From: CAG-964 sp902789345
GTDB taxonomy: Bacteria > Bacillota > Clostridia > Oscillospirales > Acutalibacteraceae
Length of the DNA stretch: 64,000 nt
Assembly: GCA_052117325.1 (NCBI GenBank)
Contig: JBQKJJ010000003.1
Direction: 5' to 3' (one strand)
Shown: positions 53,325-63,497 of the stretch, one piece after another
How positions within the stretch are numbered: position 1 is the first letter of the stretch
How the letters are laid out: the number at the start of each line of letters is the position of its first letter
Made by a program: the position numbers and the translations under genes
The notes under the pieces: generated by a model
Databases searched by the model: none
The model's input: only the letters and a program-made list of their open reading frames with translations
Told to the model about the DNA's origin: nothing

Positions 53325-55326
53325 CTTTTTCTACTTTCGACTGGCATTGACAAATATTAAAAAGCACGCAAGAAGCTATGTGCCTTACATTATAACCTGT
53401 GTAATAACCATAGCAATGTTTTACATTATAAAATCCTTGGCTTTTAATTTAGACAAAAACCTGTCAAGTATAGCCGCCGCAACATCAATGAGCCTTGGCT
53501 GCATAGTGGTGGCAATATTTGCAATAATATTCCTGTTTTACACCAACAGCTTTTTGCTTAAAAAGCGAAAAAAGGAGTTTGGTTTGTACAACATTTTGGG
53601 TATGGAAAAAAAGCATATGTCTGCGCTTATTGCCACAGAAAGCCTGATTATAAGCGTTATAAGCCTTGTACTGGGCTTAATAATAGGCATAGCCCTTGAC
53701 AAGCTTATATTTATGATAGTTATTAAGCTTCTTGATGGGCAGTCCCCTTTGGGCTTTACTATAATTCCCGAAGCAATTTTACATACAGTGGTTTTATTCT
53801 GTATAATATTTGCCGCAATTTTACTTAACTCTGTACGCATTGTGTACACCACCAAAACCATAGACCTGCTGCAGGGTTCAAACACAGGCGAAAAAGAGCC
53901 TAAAACAAAATGGCTTTTAGCTATTCTTGGTGTGCTGTGCTTAGGCGGCGGCTACACAATATCAATAATCAGCAAAAACCCTGTAACTACCATTGGACTG
54001 CTGTTTATAGCTATTGTATTGGTTGTAATAGGCACATATTTTATTTTTGTTGCCGGCATTACAGTACTGCTGAAGCTTCTGCGTAAAAACAAAGGCTTTT
54101 ACTACAAAACCAGCCATTTTATAAGCATTTCGGGTATGATATACCGTATGAAGCAAAACGCCGTAGGACTTGCCAACATATGTGTGCTTTCAACTATGGT
54201 ATTGGTTATGATTTCCACCACCTCGTCACTGTTTATAGGTATGCAGGACGCTATAGACGCAGTTCTTCCTTATGACTATAAAATTACTGTTGCCAATGAC
54301 GAAACAACTAATCAACAGGTTAAGGAGGATCTTAAAAAAACGGCTGCCGACAATAACATAAAAATCACAAAATTTGTGGATTATGAATACCTTGAATTTA
54401 ATGCCGACTTAAAATACAACTGCATAACTGCGTCGGACTACAGTGTAGAAAGCAAAAACCTTGTGGGACTGATAATAGTTACCCAACAGGACTACAATAT
54501 GCTGACAAACAGCAATGTAAGGCTAAGCGACGGACAGGTAATGATGTTTTATCCAAACAGCTTCCCATACTCTGACCTCACAATATTTGACCAAAGGTAC
54601 AAGGTAAAGGAAAGCCGCAAAATAAGCGACTTTATACCGGGCAAAAGCCGTATGGGCTACTCGATTTATGACAGCTACGGCATTGTTGTAAAGGATAACA
54701 GTCAGCTTGAACAAATTAGTAAGTATTTTAAGTCTTACTACAGCAATACAGAATTCAGTAAATTTAACTGCAGCTTTTACGATTGCGGCTTTAATGTAGA
54801 CGCCGACCAGAAAAAGCAGCTTGAATTCAACCAGGTACTTGAAAAGTCAGATATTTTTGATAATCTACGATACAAAAACTTTGTATCATACTTCTTTAAG
54901 TCAACAATGTATCAGGATTTTCGTGATACCTATTCGTCTATGTTCTTCTTAGGCATCTTCCTGAGTATTCTGTTTATTATGGCAACCATACTTATTATTT
55001 ACTACAAGCAAATAAGCGAAAGCTACGACGACAAGGAACGCTACGAAATTATGCAGAATGTAGGTATGAGCCACACCGAGGTAAAAAGGACTATACGCTC
55101 TCAGGTGCTTACGGTATTCTTCCTGCCGCTTATTGTGGCCGGTATACATGTAGCCTTTGCGTTCCCTATTATGTCCAGAGTACTTTCACTTTTGGGGCTT
55201 ATAAATGTTACGCTGTATATAATATGCACCGTGATATGCTTCTTGGTTTTTGCCCTAATGTACGGAATTATATTTGCTATAACCTCAAGGTTGTACTACA
55301 AAACAGTAAATAAAAAACAGGCTTAA
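53317..55326 (+). CDS. bceB: BceB-like ABC transporter permease
   Basis: A 669-residue permease with about ten helices and two FtsX-like domains. KKRKKEFGLYNILGMEKKH after the second helices is the typical cytoplasmic motif (core EFGLYNILGM). A large extracellular domain (about residues 315-540) lies between helices 7 and 8, the feature that defines Bce permeases and gives ligand specificity. ERYEIMQNVGMSHTEVKRTI-type motif (core MQNVGMSH) follows helix 8. ATG 53317 is preferred over GTG 53308. Confidence 0.94.
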   Translation: MRNFFYFRLALTNIKKHARSYVPYIITCVITIAMFYIIKSLAFNLDKNLSSIAAATSMSLGCIVVAIFAIIFLFYTNSFLLKKRKKEFGLYNILGMEKKHMSALIATESLIISVISLVLGLIIGIALDKLIFMIVIKLLDGQSPLGFTIIPEAILHTVVLFCIIFAAILLNSVRIVYTTKTIDLLQGSNTGEKEPKTKWLLAILGVLCLGGGYTISIISKNPVTTIGLLFIAIVLVVIGTYFIFVAGITVLLKLLRKNKGFYYKTSHFISISGMIYRMKQNAVGLANICVLSTMVLVMISTTSSLFIGMQDAIDAVLPYDYKITVANDETTNQQVKEDLKKTAADNNIKITKFVDYEYLEFNADLKYNCITASDYSVESKNLVGLIIVTQQDYNMLTNSNVRLSDGQVMMFYPNSFPYSDLTIFDQRYKVKESRKISDFIPGKSRMGYSIYDSYGIVVKDNSQLEQISKYFKSYYSNTEFSKFNCSFYDCGFNVDADQKKQLEFNQVLEKSDIFDNLRYKNFVSYFFKSTMYQDFRDTYSSMFFLGIFLSILFIMATILIIYYKQISESYDDKERYEIMQNVGMSHTEVKRTIRSQVLTVFFLPLIVAGIHVAFAFPIMSRVLSLLGLINVTLYIICTVICFLVFALMYGIIFAITSRLYYKTVNKKQA

Positions 55327-55406
55327 CAACAAAGCCTTTAACTGACAATCCGTATAAAATACAAAATATTAACAGTCTACCAACAACTACTCCCCATATA
55401 CAAAGT

Positions 55407-55539
55407 GAAGCTGATTTATAGCTCAGCTTCCAAACGGGCACTGCACATAATAAACACTCCTATCTTTTATGTGCAGTGTCGCAAAAAATTAAAAGGCATT
55501 GCCCTGTATTACACCTACAGCGGCAACGCCTTTTTTGTA
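55407..55539. terminator. Three successive hairpins between bceB and the DUF3006 gene
   Basis: GAAGCTGA / TCAGCTTC (55407-55430), CACTGCACATAA / TTATGTGCAGTG (55439-55478), and AAAAGGCATTGCC / GGCAACGCCTTTT (55491-55533) followed by TT. The last is a good plus-strand terminator. The middle one is a perfect 12-bp stem. Confidence 0.75.
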
Positions 55540-55586
55540 TTTCTGTGTTGTTTTGTATAACTAACAGCTTTAAGAAATTTAAGCTG

Positions 55587-55817
55587 TTACTTGCGGCTTT
55601 TGTTTTTCAGCTTGTCCATTTTGCCTTTTATGTTTTGGGTTCGTTTCTTTGTTTCTGCCTCGTTTAGGGTTAGCTGTCCTTCTTGGTTTATGGTAAGCAC
55701 ACTGCCCTCTTTGGCAGACTGTGGCACTTCCTTAATATCTATGCCGAAAAACTCGCCGTTTTCGTCCTCGCAAATTGCAAAGCCGCTTTCAAATCTGTCT
55801 ATAATTAGGTTCTTCAC
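55587..55817 (-). CDS. DUF3006 small protein
   Basis: A 76-residue protein beginning with IIDRFESGFAICEDENGE, the typical DUF3006 opening, and ending in a Lys/Glu-rich helix. Such proteins often follow metallo-beta-lactamase or, as here, unrelated genes; function unknown. The start is GTG 55817, nine bases after AGGAGG, directly behind the YgiQ-family gene. Confidence 0.85.
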   Translation of the reverse strand: MKNLIIDRFESGFAICEDENGEFFGIDIKEVPQSAKEGSVLTINQEGQLTLNEAETKKRTQNIKGKMDKLKNKSRK

Positions 55818-55835
55818 TATGTTGCTCCTCCTGTA

Positions 55836-57806
55836 TTATGTTCTGCCCTTGTAGCTGTTTTTACCGCCCTTGCGGCTGTGGCTGCCTGTGCCTTGTTTGG
55901 TTCCTTTACCGGCATATTTTGCACCCTTGCCTTTTAACGACCTATTATTTTTGCCGTTTCTGTCGTTCTTACTTCCTTTGCCGTTTTTGCCGCTGTTTTT
56001 ATAGGTGTTAAAGCCCGGCGGAGGGGTTACAAGGCAGTTTTTGCCGTTGCCTATAAGGTCGGCTCTGCCTGCGGCAAGCAACGCCTTAACAACTGTTTCT
56101 TTATTTTTAGGGTTAAAATATTGCAGTAAGGCTCTTTGCATTGCCTTTTCTTTTGGCGAGGTAGGCACGTAAACCTCCTGCAGTGTATAAGGGTCAAGGC
56201 CCGTATAGAACATACAGGTTGACACTGTACCCGGTGTAGGGTAAAAGTCCTGCACCTGCTCCGGACGGATATGCTCCTTTTTCAAGAACAGTGCCAGCTC
56301 TACTGCGTCCTTTAGAGTTGAACCCGGGTGAGATGACATTAGGTATGGCACCAGATACTGCTCCTTGCCTATACTCTTTGTTATTTCATAGAATTTATCC
56401 ATAAAACGCTTGTACACCGCAATGTGCGGCTTGCCCATTTTGTCAAGTACAGCGTCTGAGCAATGCTCCGGGGCAACCTTTAGCTGACCGCTTATGTGGT
56501 ACTTTACAAGCTCCTTAAAGAACTCGTCCGATGTATCCTCCATCATATAGTCAAAGCGAATGCCCGAACGGATAAACACCTTTTTTACGCCATCAAGATT
56601 TCTCAGCTTTCTTAACAGCTGTAAATATTCGGTATGTGTTACCTGCAGATTTTTACAGGGCTGTGGTGCAAGGCATTTTTTCTGCTTGCACATACCTGCT
56701 TTTTCCTGAATTTTGCAGGAGGGCTGACGGAAGTTTGCGGTAGGGCCGCCTACATCGTGAATATAGCCCTTAAAGCGTGGATTTTTTGTAAGTGAAACCG
56801 CCTCTTTTATAACGGATTCTTCACTTCGTGTTGTAACTACCCTGCCTTGGTGAAAGGCTATAGAGCAAAAGTTGCAGGCGCCAAAGCAGCCCCTGTTGTG
56901 GGTTATAGAGAACTCAACCTCCTGTATGCCCGGCACGCCGCCTAAAGCCTCGTAGGACGGGTGGTACATTCTTTCGTAAGGCAGTGAATACACCCAGTCA
57001 AGCTCCGGCTGTGTAAGGGGCGGCATAGGCTTGTTTTGTACAAGTATGTACTTGCCGTGGCGCTGAATTATCTTTTTTCCCCGTACCGCGTCCTGCTCCT
57101 CCATTTGCTTGCGGCAGGAAACGGCATATTCCTTTTTATTTTCCCGTACAACCTCATAGCTTGCACACTCTGTGGCGTGTGACGGAATATAGTCCTGTGT
57201 TCTTACGGCATAGCAAATACCCCGTATGTCGTGCAGCTGTTCTACGGTACAGCCGTTGTTTAGCCTGTCGGCTATTTCCATTGTTTGGTTTTCGCCCATA
57301 CCGTAGGTAAGAATATCTGCGCCGCTGTCAAAAAGTATAGACGGTCTTACGGCATCGTCCCAATAGTCATAGTGGGCAAAGCGTCTTAGCGAAGCCTCAA
57401 GTCCACCTATAATTACCGGGGAATCCGGGTATATTCTTTTTATTATTTTTGAATAAACTATAACGGCTCTGTCCGGTCTGTTGCCGCTTTTGCCGCCTGC
57501 TGTGTAGGCGTCGTCACTTCTTCTGCGTTTGGCGGCGGTATAGTGCGCCACCATACTGTCTATATTGCCCGATGTAACCAAAAAGCCCAGCCTCGGCTTG
57601 CCAAAGCGCTTAAAGTCTTTGTCGCTGTGCCAGTTTGGCTGTGGCAGTATAACTACCTTGTAGCCCTTTGCCTCCAGCACCCTTGACAGTATGCTTACGC
57701 CAAAGCTTGGGTGGTCTACATATGAGTCACCTGTAACAAACACAAAGTCCGGCTGCTGCCAGCCGCGGCTTTCCATTTCTTCTCTTGTTATAGGCAAAAA
57801 AGCCAT
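55836..57806 (-). CDS. YgiQ-family radical SAM protein
   Basis: A 656-residue protein. The N-terminal domain has FVTGDSYVDHPSFG and VIIGGLEASLRRFAHYDYWDD, characteristic of YgiQ. The radical SAM cluster motif is RGCFGACNFCSI (CxxxCxxC). DFYPTPGTVSTCMFYTG is the YgiQ C-terminal block (core DFYPTPGT). The reaction is unknown. The last 70 residues are a Gly/Lys/Asn/Ser-rich basic tail. ATG 57806 follows AGGAGG; the frame extends eight codons further without need. Confidence 0.93.
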   Translation of the reverse strand: MAFLPITREEMESRGWQQPDFVFVTGDSYVDHPSFGVSILSRVLEAKGYKVVILPQPNWHSDKDFKRFGKPRLGFLVTSGNIDSMVAHYTAAKRRRSDDAYTAGGKSGNRPDRAVIVYSKIIKRIYPDSPVIIGGLEASLRRFAHYDYWDDAVRPSILFDSGADILTYGMGENQTMEIADRLNNGCTVEQLHDIRGICYAVRTQDYIPSHATECASYEVVRENKKEYAVSCRKQMEEQDAVRGKKIIQRHGKYILVQNKPMPPLTQPELDWVYSLPYERMYHPSYEALGGVPGIQEVEFSITHNRGCFGACNFCSIAFHQGRVVTTRSEESVIKEAVSLTKNPRFKGYIHDVGGPTANFRQPSCKIQEKAGMCKQKKCLAPQPCKNLQVTHTEYLQLLRKLRNLDGVKKVFIRSGIRFDYMMEDTSDEFFKELVKYHISGQLKVAPEHCSDAVLDKMGKPHIAVYKRFMDKFYEITKSIGKEQYLVPYLMSSHPGSTLKDAVELALFLKKEHIRPEQVQDFYPTPGTVSTCMFYTGLDPYTLQEVYVPTSPKEKAMQRALLQYFNPKNKETVVKALLAAGRADLIGNGKNCLVTPPPGFNTYKNSGKNGKGSKNDRNGKNNRSLKGKGAKYAGKGTKQGTGSHSRKGGKNSYKGRT

Positions 57807-57865
57807 TGCTAAAGTCCTCCTAAATATCAATATGCAATAAATATAACACCGCTAAATTTTAAAAA

Positions 57866-60580
57866 TTACTTACTCATATTATTTTTTCTTTCAAGCCACT
57901 GCTGGTAGCTTAAGAGCACCTCTCGTGACTTTGAGCCTACATGAGGGCCTACAATGCCCATTTGTTCCATTTCGTCAATAAGTCTGCCTGCCCTTGCATA
58001 GCCTAAACGCAAACGGCGCTGTAAAAGTGAGGTTGAGGCCTGTCCGTTTTCTACTACAAGCTTTATAGCCTCCTCCATCATTTCGTCGTCACTGACTGCG
58101 CCGGAGGATGCAGAGCTGTCGCTGTCTTTGCCCTTTGTAAGCTCCTGCTCGGTAATCTTTTCGATTTCCTCCTGAATTTCCATATCGTAATTACTTGTAT
58201 GGTCTTTCTTCACATAGCTTGTAACATTTTCGATTTCTGCGTCAGAGGCATAACAGCCCTGCACACGCATAGGCTTTGCCGCACCTATCGGGGCAAACAG
58301 CATATCTCCTCGGCCTATAAGCTTTTCTGCACCGCCTACATCAAGAATAGTACGGGAATCAAGCTGTGACGAAACCTTTAGTGAAATACGGCTTGGAATA
58401 TTCGCTTTAATTACACCTGTAATAACATTAACGGTAGGTCTTTGTGTAGCAACTACCAAATGCATACCTGCGGCTCTTGCCTTTTGTGCCAAACGGCAGA
58501 TAGAGTCCTCTACCTCTGTAGGGGCGGTCATCATAAGGTCTGCAAACTCGTCAATAGCTATTACTATGCTGAACATTCTCTTGTCCGGCACAGGTATGCC
58601 GTCGCTGTTTACAAGAGGTTGTGCCTCTAATTCTTTTTCTGTTTTCTCCGCACGGATTTTATTGTAAGAGTCCACCATAGCGTTATAACCTGCAATATCT
58701 CTTACGCCAAAGGCAGAGAAGGTACGGTAGCGATTTTCCATTTCGTTTACCGCCCAGTTCAAAGCGCCTGCCGCCTTTTTAGGGTCTATTACAACATCAA
58801 TAAGCAAGTGCGGTATGCCCTTGTACTTTGAAAATTCTACCATTTTAGGGTCAATAAGCAAAAGCTTAACCTCGTCTGGAGTTGCCTTGTACAGCAAGCT
58901 GATTAATATTGAGTTTACGCATACAGACTTACCGGATCCTGTAGTACCGGCAATAAGCAAATGGGGCATTTTTGCAAGGTCGGTAACTATTGTATTGCCG
59001 GAAATATCCTTGCCCAGCACTACAGACAGCTTGCTTTTTGCCGTAATAAACTCCGGCGAATCTATAAGCTCTCGCATACTTACCATTGTAACAACCTTGT
59101 TTGGCACCTCTATGCCCACAGCCGCCTTGCCCGGTATAGGGGCCTCTATACGCACGCCGCTTGAAGCAAGGTTTAGGGCAATATCGTCTGCAAGGTTTGT
59201 AATTTTACTTATTTTAACGCCCGGTGCCGGCTGTACCTCAAAACGCGTTACGGACGGTCCTCGGCAAATGTTTATTATACTTGCGTTTACGCCAAAGCTT
59301 TGCAGAGTTGTTTCCAGCTTGTTGCCGTTTCTTTCAAGCTCCTCCATTGCCTTTTGGGTATTTTCGGCACTGCTTGAGGGGTACAAAAGGTCAGACGGCG
59401 GGTAATGGTAGCCCCCCTCTGACACCTGCTGACTGCTTTCGCTTACCAACCGTGTTATTTCCTCCTGCGCCTGCTGAAGCTCTTTCTTTTTACTGCCTTT
59501 TTGTCCGGAATTAATGCTTACCTTGTCAAGAATACCTCCGGACTGCTTTTCATTTTCTGCGGTGCTGTTACCCTCGGTACTGCTTGCAGTGCCGTTCATT
59601 CTTTGTACAGCCTCCAGAAGCTTGCTTTTACTGCCGGAGCTTGAGCTTATATCACCGCTGTTTGTATCTTCGTTATATGTAAAGGACTTAGGATTTTTGC
59701 TTTCCTTTGCCTGCTTTATGGCGTTTACCTTTGCACCCACCCTGGTAATGTCTATGTAGTCAGAGTTTATGTCCTCGTCTTGAGCCTCTGAATCCTGCTG
59801 TAAGCCGTCATTTGATTTATCGGCAACTGTTAAACCGTTCTTTTTTGTTTTTTCCTTGCTTTCTGCCGCCATTTTGTTTACTTCTTTTTTAATTGCCGAC
59901 ACAAGCTTGTGCAGATTTTCAACCAAATCCTTTACTGTAAGTCCGCATAGGAACAATATATCTACAATAAGGGTAATAATACAAAGGAATTCCGCAATTT
60001 CTCTGCCAAACAAATAAGCAAGTGGATAACCTAAAATTCCGCCAAACATACCGGCACCGGCACCGTTTGAGTAGCCGTTTATTCCATTTGTAAAAAGATT
60101 GCCTAAGCAAGCAAAATAACCGGAATCTAAAAGGCTTTTGGAACAGCCGAAAAGAAAAACACAGCAGGATATAAGCACCACTGCGTTTAGGCTGAAAAAC
60201 AGGTTATAAGCCATTTTGCCGTTTATGTGCTTTTCCATTGCGGTAATTACCCCAAGGTATATTAAAATTGCAGGCAACAGAATTCTTGCCAGACCAAACA
60301 GGCCCTTTAGAAAATTGTGTGCCATAGTCCATACATTTTCACCCGGAAACAGCACCAACACTAAAAGTATAGCCGCCGCAAAAAACATAATAATAGCTTT
60401 TGCCTGTACAGGCATTTTTTTCTTTTCGGTAGTTGTTTTTTTATCGCCGGACTTTTCGGGCGCCTTTTTATCTTCCGTTTTTGCCTGCTTCGTACTTGCC
60501 TTTTTACTGTCTGCCTTTTTGCCGGAGGCTTTTGCGGCAGGCTTTTCGGCTGTTTTTGCAGGCTGTTTTTTTACTGCCAT
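57866..60580 (-). CDS. ftsK: DNA translocase FtsK/SpoIIIE
   Basis: A 904-residue septal DNA pump. Residues 1-55 are a Lys/Ala/Thr-rich cytoplasmic tail. Four or so transmembrane helices span about 58-215, followed by an acidic/Ser-rich linker. The alpha-beta motor shows HLLIAGTTGSGKSVCVN (near 548), DPKMVEF, IDEFADLMM and ATQRPTVNVITG. The C-terminal winged-helix gamma domain (about 835-900) includes LLQRRLRLGYARAGRL and would read KOPS-like sites. Proximity to tepA matches the Bacillus arrangement and favours the SpoIIIE-type. Confidence 0.95.
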   Translation of the reverse strand: MAVKKQPAKTAEKPAAKASGKKADSKKASTKQAKTEDKKAPEKSGDKKTTTEKKKMPVQAKAIIMFFAAAILLVLVLFPGENVWTMAHNFLKGLFGLARILLPAILIYLGVITAMEKHINGKMAYNLFFSLNAVVLISCCVFLFGCSKSLLDSGYFACLGNLFTNGINGYSNGAGAGMFGGILGYPLAYLFGREIAEFLCIITLIVDILFLCGLTVKDLVENLHKLVSAIKKEVNKMAAESKEKTKKNGLTVADKSNDGLQQDSEAQDEDINSDYIDITRVGAKVNAIKQAKESKNPKSFTYNEDTNSGDISSSSGSKSKLLEAVQRMNGTASSTEGNSTAENEKQSGGILDKVSINSGQKGSKKKELQQAQEEITRLVSESSQQVSEGGYHYPPSDLLYPSSSAENTQKAMEELERNGNKLETTLQSFGVNASIINICRGPSVTRFEVQPAPGVKISKITNLADDIALNLASSGVRIEAPIPGKAAVGIEVPNKVVTMVSMRELIDSPEFITAKSKLSVVLGKDISGNTIVTDLAKMPHLLIAGTTGSGKSVCVNSILISLLYKATPDEVKLLLIDPKMVEFSKYKGIPHLLIDVVIDPKKAAGALNWAVNEMENRYRTFSAFGVRDIAGYNAMVDSYNKIRAEKTEKELEAQPLVNSDGIPVPDKRMFSIVIAIDEFADLMMTAPTEVEDSICRLAQKARAAGMHLVVATQRPTVNVITGVIKANIPSRISLKVSSQLDSRTILDVGGAEKLIGRGDMLFAPIGAAKPMRVQGCYASDAEIENVTSYVKKDHTSNYDMEIQEEIEKITEQELTKGKDSDSSASSGAVSDDEMMEEAIKLVVENGQASTSLLQRRLRLGYARAGRLIDEMEQMGIVGPHVGSKSREVLLSYQQWLERKNNMSK

Positions 60581-60669
60581 TTTATCACCTGTTAAAATTC
60601 ATTTTCTGATTTCTGTAGTAATTCAATACTTTAAATTATCACCTAATACAGCTTTAAAGCACATAATTC

Positions 60670-60709
60670 AAAAGGCGTCAAAACACCCTACAGACAAGCG
60701 TTTTGACGC
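60670..60709 (-). terminator. Terminator of uppP
   Basis: GCGTCAAAAC / GTTTTGACGC forms a 10-bp stem. On the minus strand it is followed by CTTTTG. Confidence 0.78.
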
Positions 60710-60746
60710 TGAATTTTATAGTGGCAAAACCAACCACTTTTTAAAT

Positions 60747-61706
60747 TTACATAAATACAAGAGGTTTACCTGTAAAAATATTTACTCCTGAATTTAGCTC
60801 TGTAATGCCTATAATAGCTACAATTAATCCTACTACTGCGGTGTAAGCTACAAATATGTACATACGGTCTTTTTTTAACATCCACCTAAAGAGCAATATT
60901 GCGAAAAAGCCTACCACTGCAGAAACTATTACGCCCACTACAACAGGAAGCATTATGTCGGAGGTTACAGCACCCTGCTGAATTGCGTCTTTGCCTTCTA
61001 AAACAGCCGCCGCCAAAATTGACGGTATACCCAGTACAAAGGTATAGTCAAGCGCTTTTTGCTTGTTTATACCCCTTAGCTCGCCTACTGCAAGCGTAGA
61101 GCCTGAGCGTGATAAACCCGGGAACACAGCGGCAAAGGCCTGTGCCAAACCTACGCTAAGGGCGTCTATAACATTCATTCTGTGTCTGCCCATACCGTTT
61201 TTTCTGACAATGCCACGCTCCTTGTAGCTGCGCTCTGTTGCTTTGTTTGACATAATGCCAAGGGTAAGCAACACTGCCGTAGCCACCAGTGCCAAGCCTA
61301 CCAGGGTGAAATATCCTGTGTTGCCCGACCACATTTCAGCCAAATCCTTTGCTGTTAAACCGTTGCCAAAAGGCAATGGAATAAAAAGTAAAAACAGCGG
61401 TATAAGTCCTATAATCAGCATAACCACAAGGTTTTGCTCCTCGGTCATTTTGCTCCACTTGTACCTGCCTGTTACTATATCTCTTATTAAGGTAAAGAAC
61501 GCAACTATAAGCTTGCCTATAAGCTTATAATAAACGGCTATTACTGCCAAAAGCGTGCCTAAATGCAGCATAACATTAAAGAACAAATTACCCTCGTCTA
61601 CACCTAAAATGTGCTGTGATATTGCCAAATGTCCGCTGCTGGAAACAGGCAGAAACTCTGTAAGCCCCTGCACAATGCCTTGAATTATTGCGTCAAATAT
61701 GCTCAT
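60747..61706 (-). CDS. uppP: Undecaprenyl-diphosphatase
   Basis: The 319-residue integral membrane enzyme recycles undecaprenyl pyrophosphate to the monophosphate carrier for wall synthesis. GLTEFLPVSSSGHL near the N-terminus and FPGLSRSGSTLAVG are the two catalytic motifs. It is somewhat longer than the usual 270-290 residues because of an extended loop around residues 130-180. Higher dosage of this enzyme gives bacitracin resistance, so it relates functionally to the Bce module 6 kb away. Confidence 0.95.
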   Translation of the reverse strand: MSIFDAIIQGIVQGLTEFLPVSSSGHLAISQHILGVDEGNLFFNVMLHLGTLLAVIAVYYKLIGKLIVAFFTLIRDIVTGRYKWSKMTEEQNLVVMLIIGLIPLFLLFIPLPFGNGLTAKDLAEMWSGNTGYFTLVGLALVATAVLLTLGIMSNKATERSYKERGIVRKNGMGRHRMNVIDALSVGLAQAFAAVFPGLSRSGSTLAVGELRGINKQKALDYTFVLGIPSILAAAVLEGKDAIQQGAVTSDIMLPVVVGVIVSAVVGFFAILLFRWMLKKDRMYIFVAYTAVVGLIVAIIGITELNSGVNIFTGKPLVFM

Positions 61707-61782
61707 TATGTAGCTCCTCTCCCATGAATACCGCCCTGATTATGCAGGACGGCACTACGGATATATAATTAATTATACAACT

Positions 61783-62553
61783 TTACTTCTTTTTTCTTTT
61801 GGGCTTTTTGTCCCCTTCAATCATTTTATACAAACAGTCAAGAGCGTCACGAATAGTGCCCACCTGGTCAATAAGCCCCTCTTCTACAGCCTCTTCGCCC
61901 TCAAGTATTGTGCCCACATCAAGCACAAGCTCCTGTGTATTCATAGCAAGCTCGTTATACCGCCTGTGGGGAATTTTTGAATTACTGCTTACAAAGGTAG
62001 TAATACGCTCCTGCATTTTTCGGAAATACTCAAAGGTTTGAGGAACACCCAGGGTAAGTCCGTTACTGCGCACAGGGTGAATTGTCATTGAAGCCGAACG
62101 GGCTATAAAGGAATATTTAGCCGCTACCGCCAAGGGAATACCTATAGAATGACCGCCGCCCAGTACAATAGAAACCGTAGGTTTTTTCATACCTGCCAGA
62201 AGCTCGGCAATGGCCAAGCCTGCCTCTACATCGCCGCCGGCGGTGTTCAGCAAAACAAGCACACCCTCTATGCTTTTATTTTCCTCAATGGCTACAAGCT
62301 GGGGTATAATATGCTCGTACTTAGTGGTTTTGTTTTGCGGAGGCAAAACATTGTGTCCCTCTATCTGCCCTATAATTGTCAGACAATGTATTATATGTCC
62401 GCCGTCTGCAATAATTGACCCACATTCCTTTACTTGTTCAAGTGCGTCATGGCTTATTGGGCTGTCCTCCTCTGAAAATTCGTCCTCCTGCTGTGGCTCT
62501 GTATCGTTTTTACTGCTTTTTTCAAAGTTGTTTTTACTGTTTTTGCTTCCCAA
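61783..62553 (-). CDS. tepA: ClpP-like translocation-enhancing protease TepA
   Basis: A ClpP-fold serine protease (about 256 residues). An acidic, Ser/Glu-rich N-terminus of 45 residues precedes the domain. VLLNTAGGDVEAG corresponds to the oxyanion region, GGGHSIGIPLA holds the nucleophile Ser, and MTIHPVR the catalytic His. It lies two genes upstream of ftsK; in Bacillus subtilis tepA is adjacent to spoIIIE. I prefer TTG 62553, nine bases after a perfect AGGAGG. ATG 62577 with AGGAAAC is the alternative. Confidence 0.9.
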   Translation of the reverse strand: MGSKNSKNNFEKSSKNDTEPQQEDEFSEEDSPISHDALEQVKECGSIIADGGHIIHCLTIIGQIEGHNVLPPQNKTTKYEHIIPQLVAIEENKSIEGVLVLLNTAGGDVEAGLAIAELLAGMKKPTVSIVLGGGHSIGIPLAVAAKYSFIARSASMTIHPVRSNGLTLGVPQTFEYFRKMQERITTFVSSNSKIPHRRYNELAMNTQELVLDVGTILEGEEAVEEGLIDQVGTIRDALDCLYKMIEGDKKPKRKKK

Positions 62554-62690
62554 TTTTATGCACCTCCTAGAAAACATTGTTTCCTAAAAGGCGAAAATTA
62601 TACAGGCTAATTATATCACCAACAAGCTCATAAAGCAACTGACAACAGCATTAATAATAAGTCCCTTTGTGTAGAATCAAAAGGAATAAT

Positions 62691-62776
62691 TTACAAAAAA
62701 GGCAGAGCATATTTGAAAAGAATCCGTTAAAAAAGGTTTGCAGCAACCCAAGACCGGATAGTCAAATATGCTCTGT
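62691..62776 (-). terminator. Long structured hairpin downstream of the methyltransferase pseudogene
   Basis: CAGAGCATATTTGA (62703-62716) pairs with TCAAATATGCTCTG (62762-62775). The 45-base interior can form further pairs (ATCCG / CGGAT and GGTTTGC / GCAACC). On the minus strand the stem is followed by CCTTTTTTG, a terminator tail. Confidence 0.7.
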
Positions 62777-62804
62777 GTATTTATATAATTTTTTCACTAT
62801 AATT

Positions 62805-63473
62805 TTATTTCATTCCCCAAAGTCCAACCTGCATATTAGAAAGCCACAGTATTTCGGCAGCTTTAAATCCGCAATTTTGCATTAGCTCCATATGTTCGGA
62901 TAATGTAATGGGAAAGTAATCCTTTCCGTATCGTCCAATATGTGCTTTACATTCCTCAAGGCTCTTGCCCTGTTTCAGCTGTTATCTGCTCCATTTTTCC
63001 AAATAAACTGATTTGCCCACATCGGTAAAGGGCGCAAAATTTTCAAAGCTTATAAATAAACCGCTGTCTTTTAATGAATTATAGCATTTTTTCAATACTT
63101 TTATGCGTTCATTTCTTTTTAAATAATGGTTTACCTGTATTGCCGTAATAACATCAAATTCATTTGTATATTCAAGATTTTGGGCGTCGCAAACAGAAAA
63201 TCCTGTATTAGGTAAATCAAACCTCTCCTTTGCAATTTTTATCATTTCTTCAGAGGAATCACAAAAAACAAACTTCTCAGGCTTTACCATTTCCAAAGCA
63301 ATACTGCCCATTTTCCCTGTTCAGCAGCCAATATCAAGCCATTTTACCGATTTTAAATGAAATGACTTAACCAACTCTATAACCTGCTGGTAAAATTCAT
63401 CGTAGTACGGGAGGGTTTGCCTTATTTTTCTGTCATATTCACTTGAACTAAAAGGTGATTTATTATCGTTCAT
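62805..63473 (-). pseudogene. Class I SAM-dependent methyltransferase with two in-frame stops
   Basis: One continuous reading frame of 222 codons runs from ATG 63473 (after AAGGAAAT) to TAA 62805. It is broken by TGA at 63321-63323 and TAA at 62982-62984. The first stop replaces the glycine of motif I: the frame reads LDIGC-stop-TGKMG where LDIGCGTGxxG is expected, and GGA to TGA explains it. The rest keeps motif order (FVFCDSSEEM, DVITAIQVNHYL). No frameshift is seen, so decay is recent. The substrate is unknown. Confidence 0.88.
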
Positions 63474-63497
63474 AATTTATTTCCTTACATAAAAAGA

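Noticed and set aside
62703..62775. Integron attC-like site from the long imperfect hairpin
   Set aside because: No core-site GTTRRRY arrangement or integrase, and the T-tract makes it a terminator for the upstream gene.
63321..63323. Selenocysteine recoding of TGA in the methyltransferase
   Set aside because: The residue expected is the motif I glycine, a second stop (TAA) is present, and no SECIS-like hairpin follows directly.
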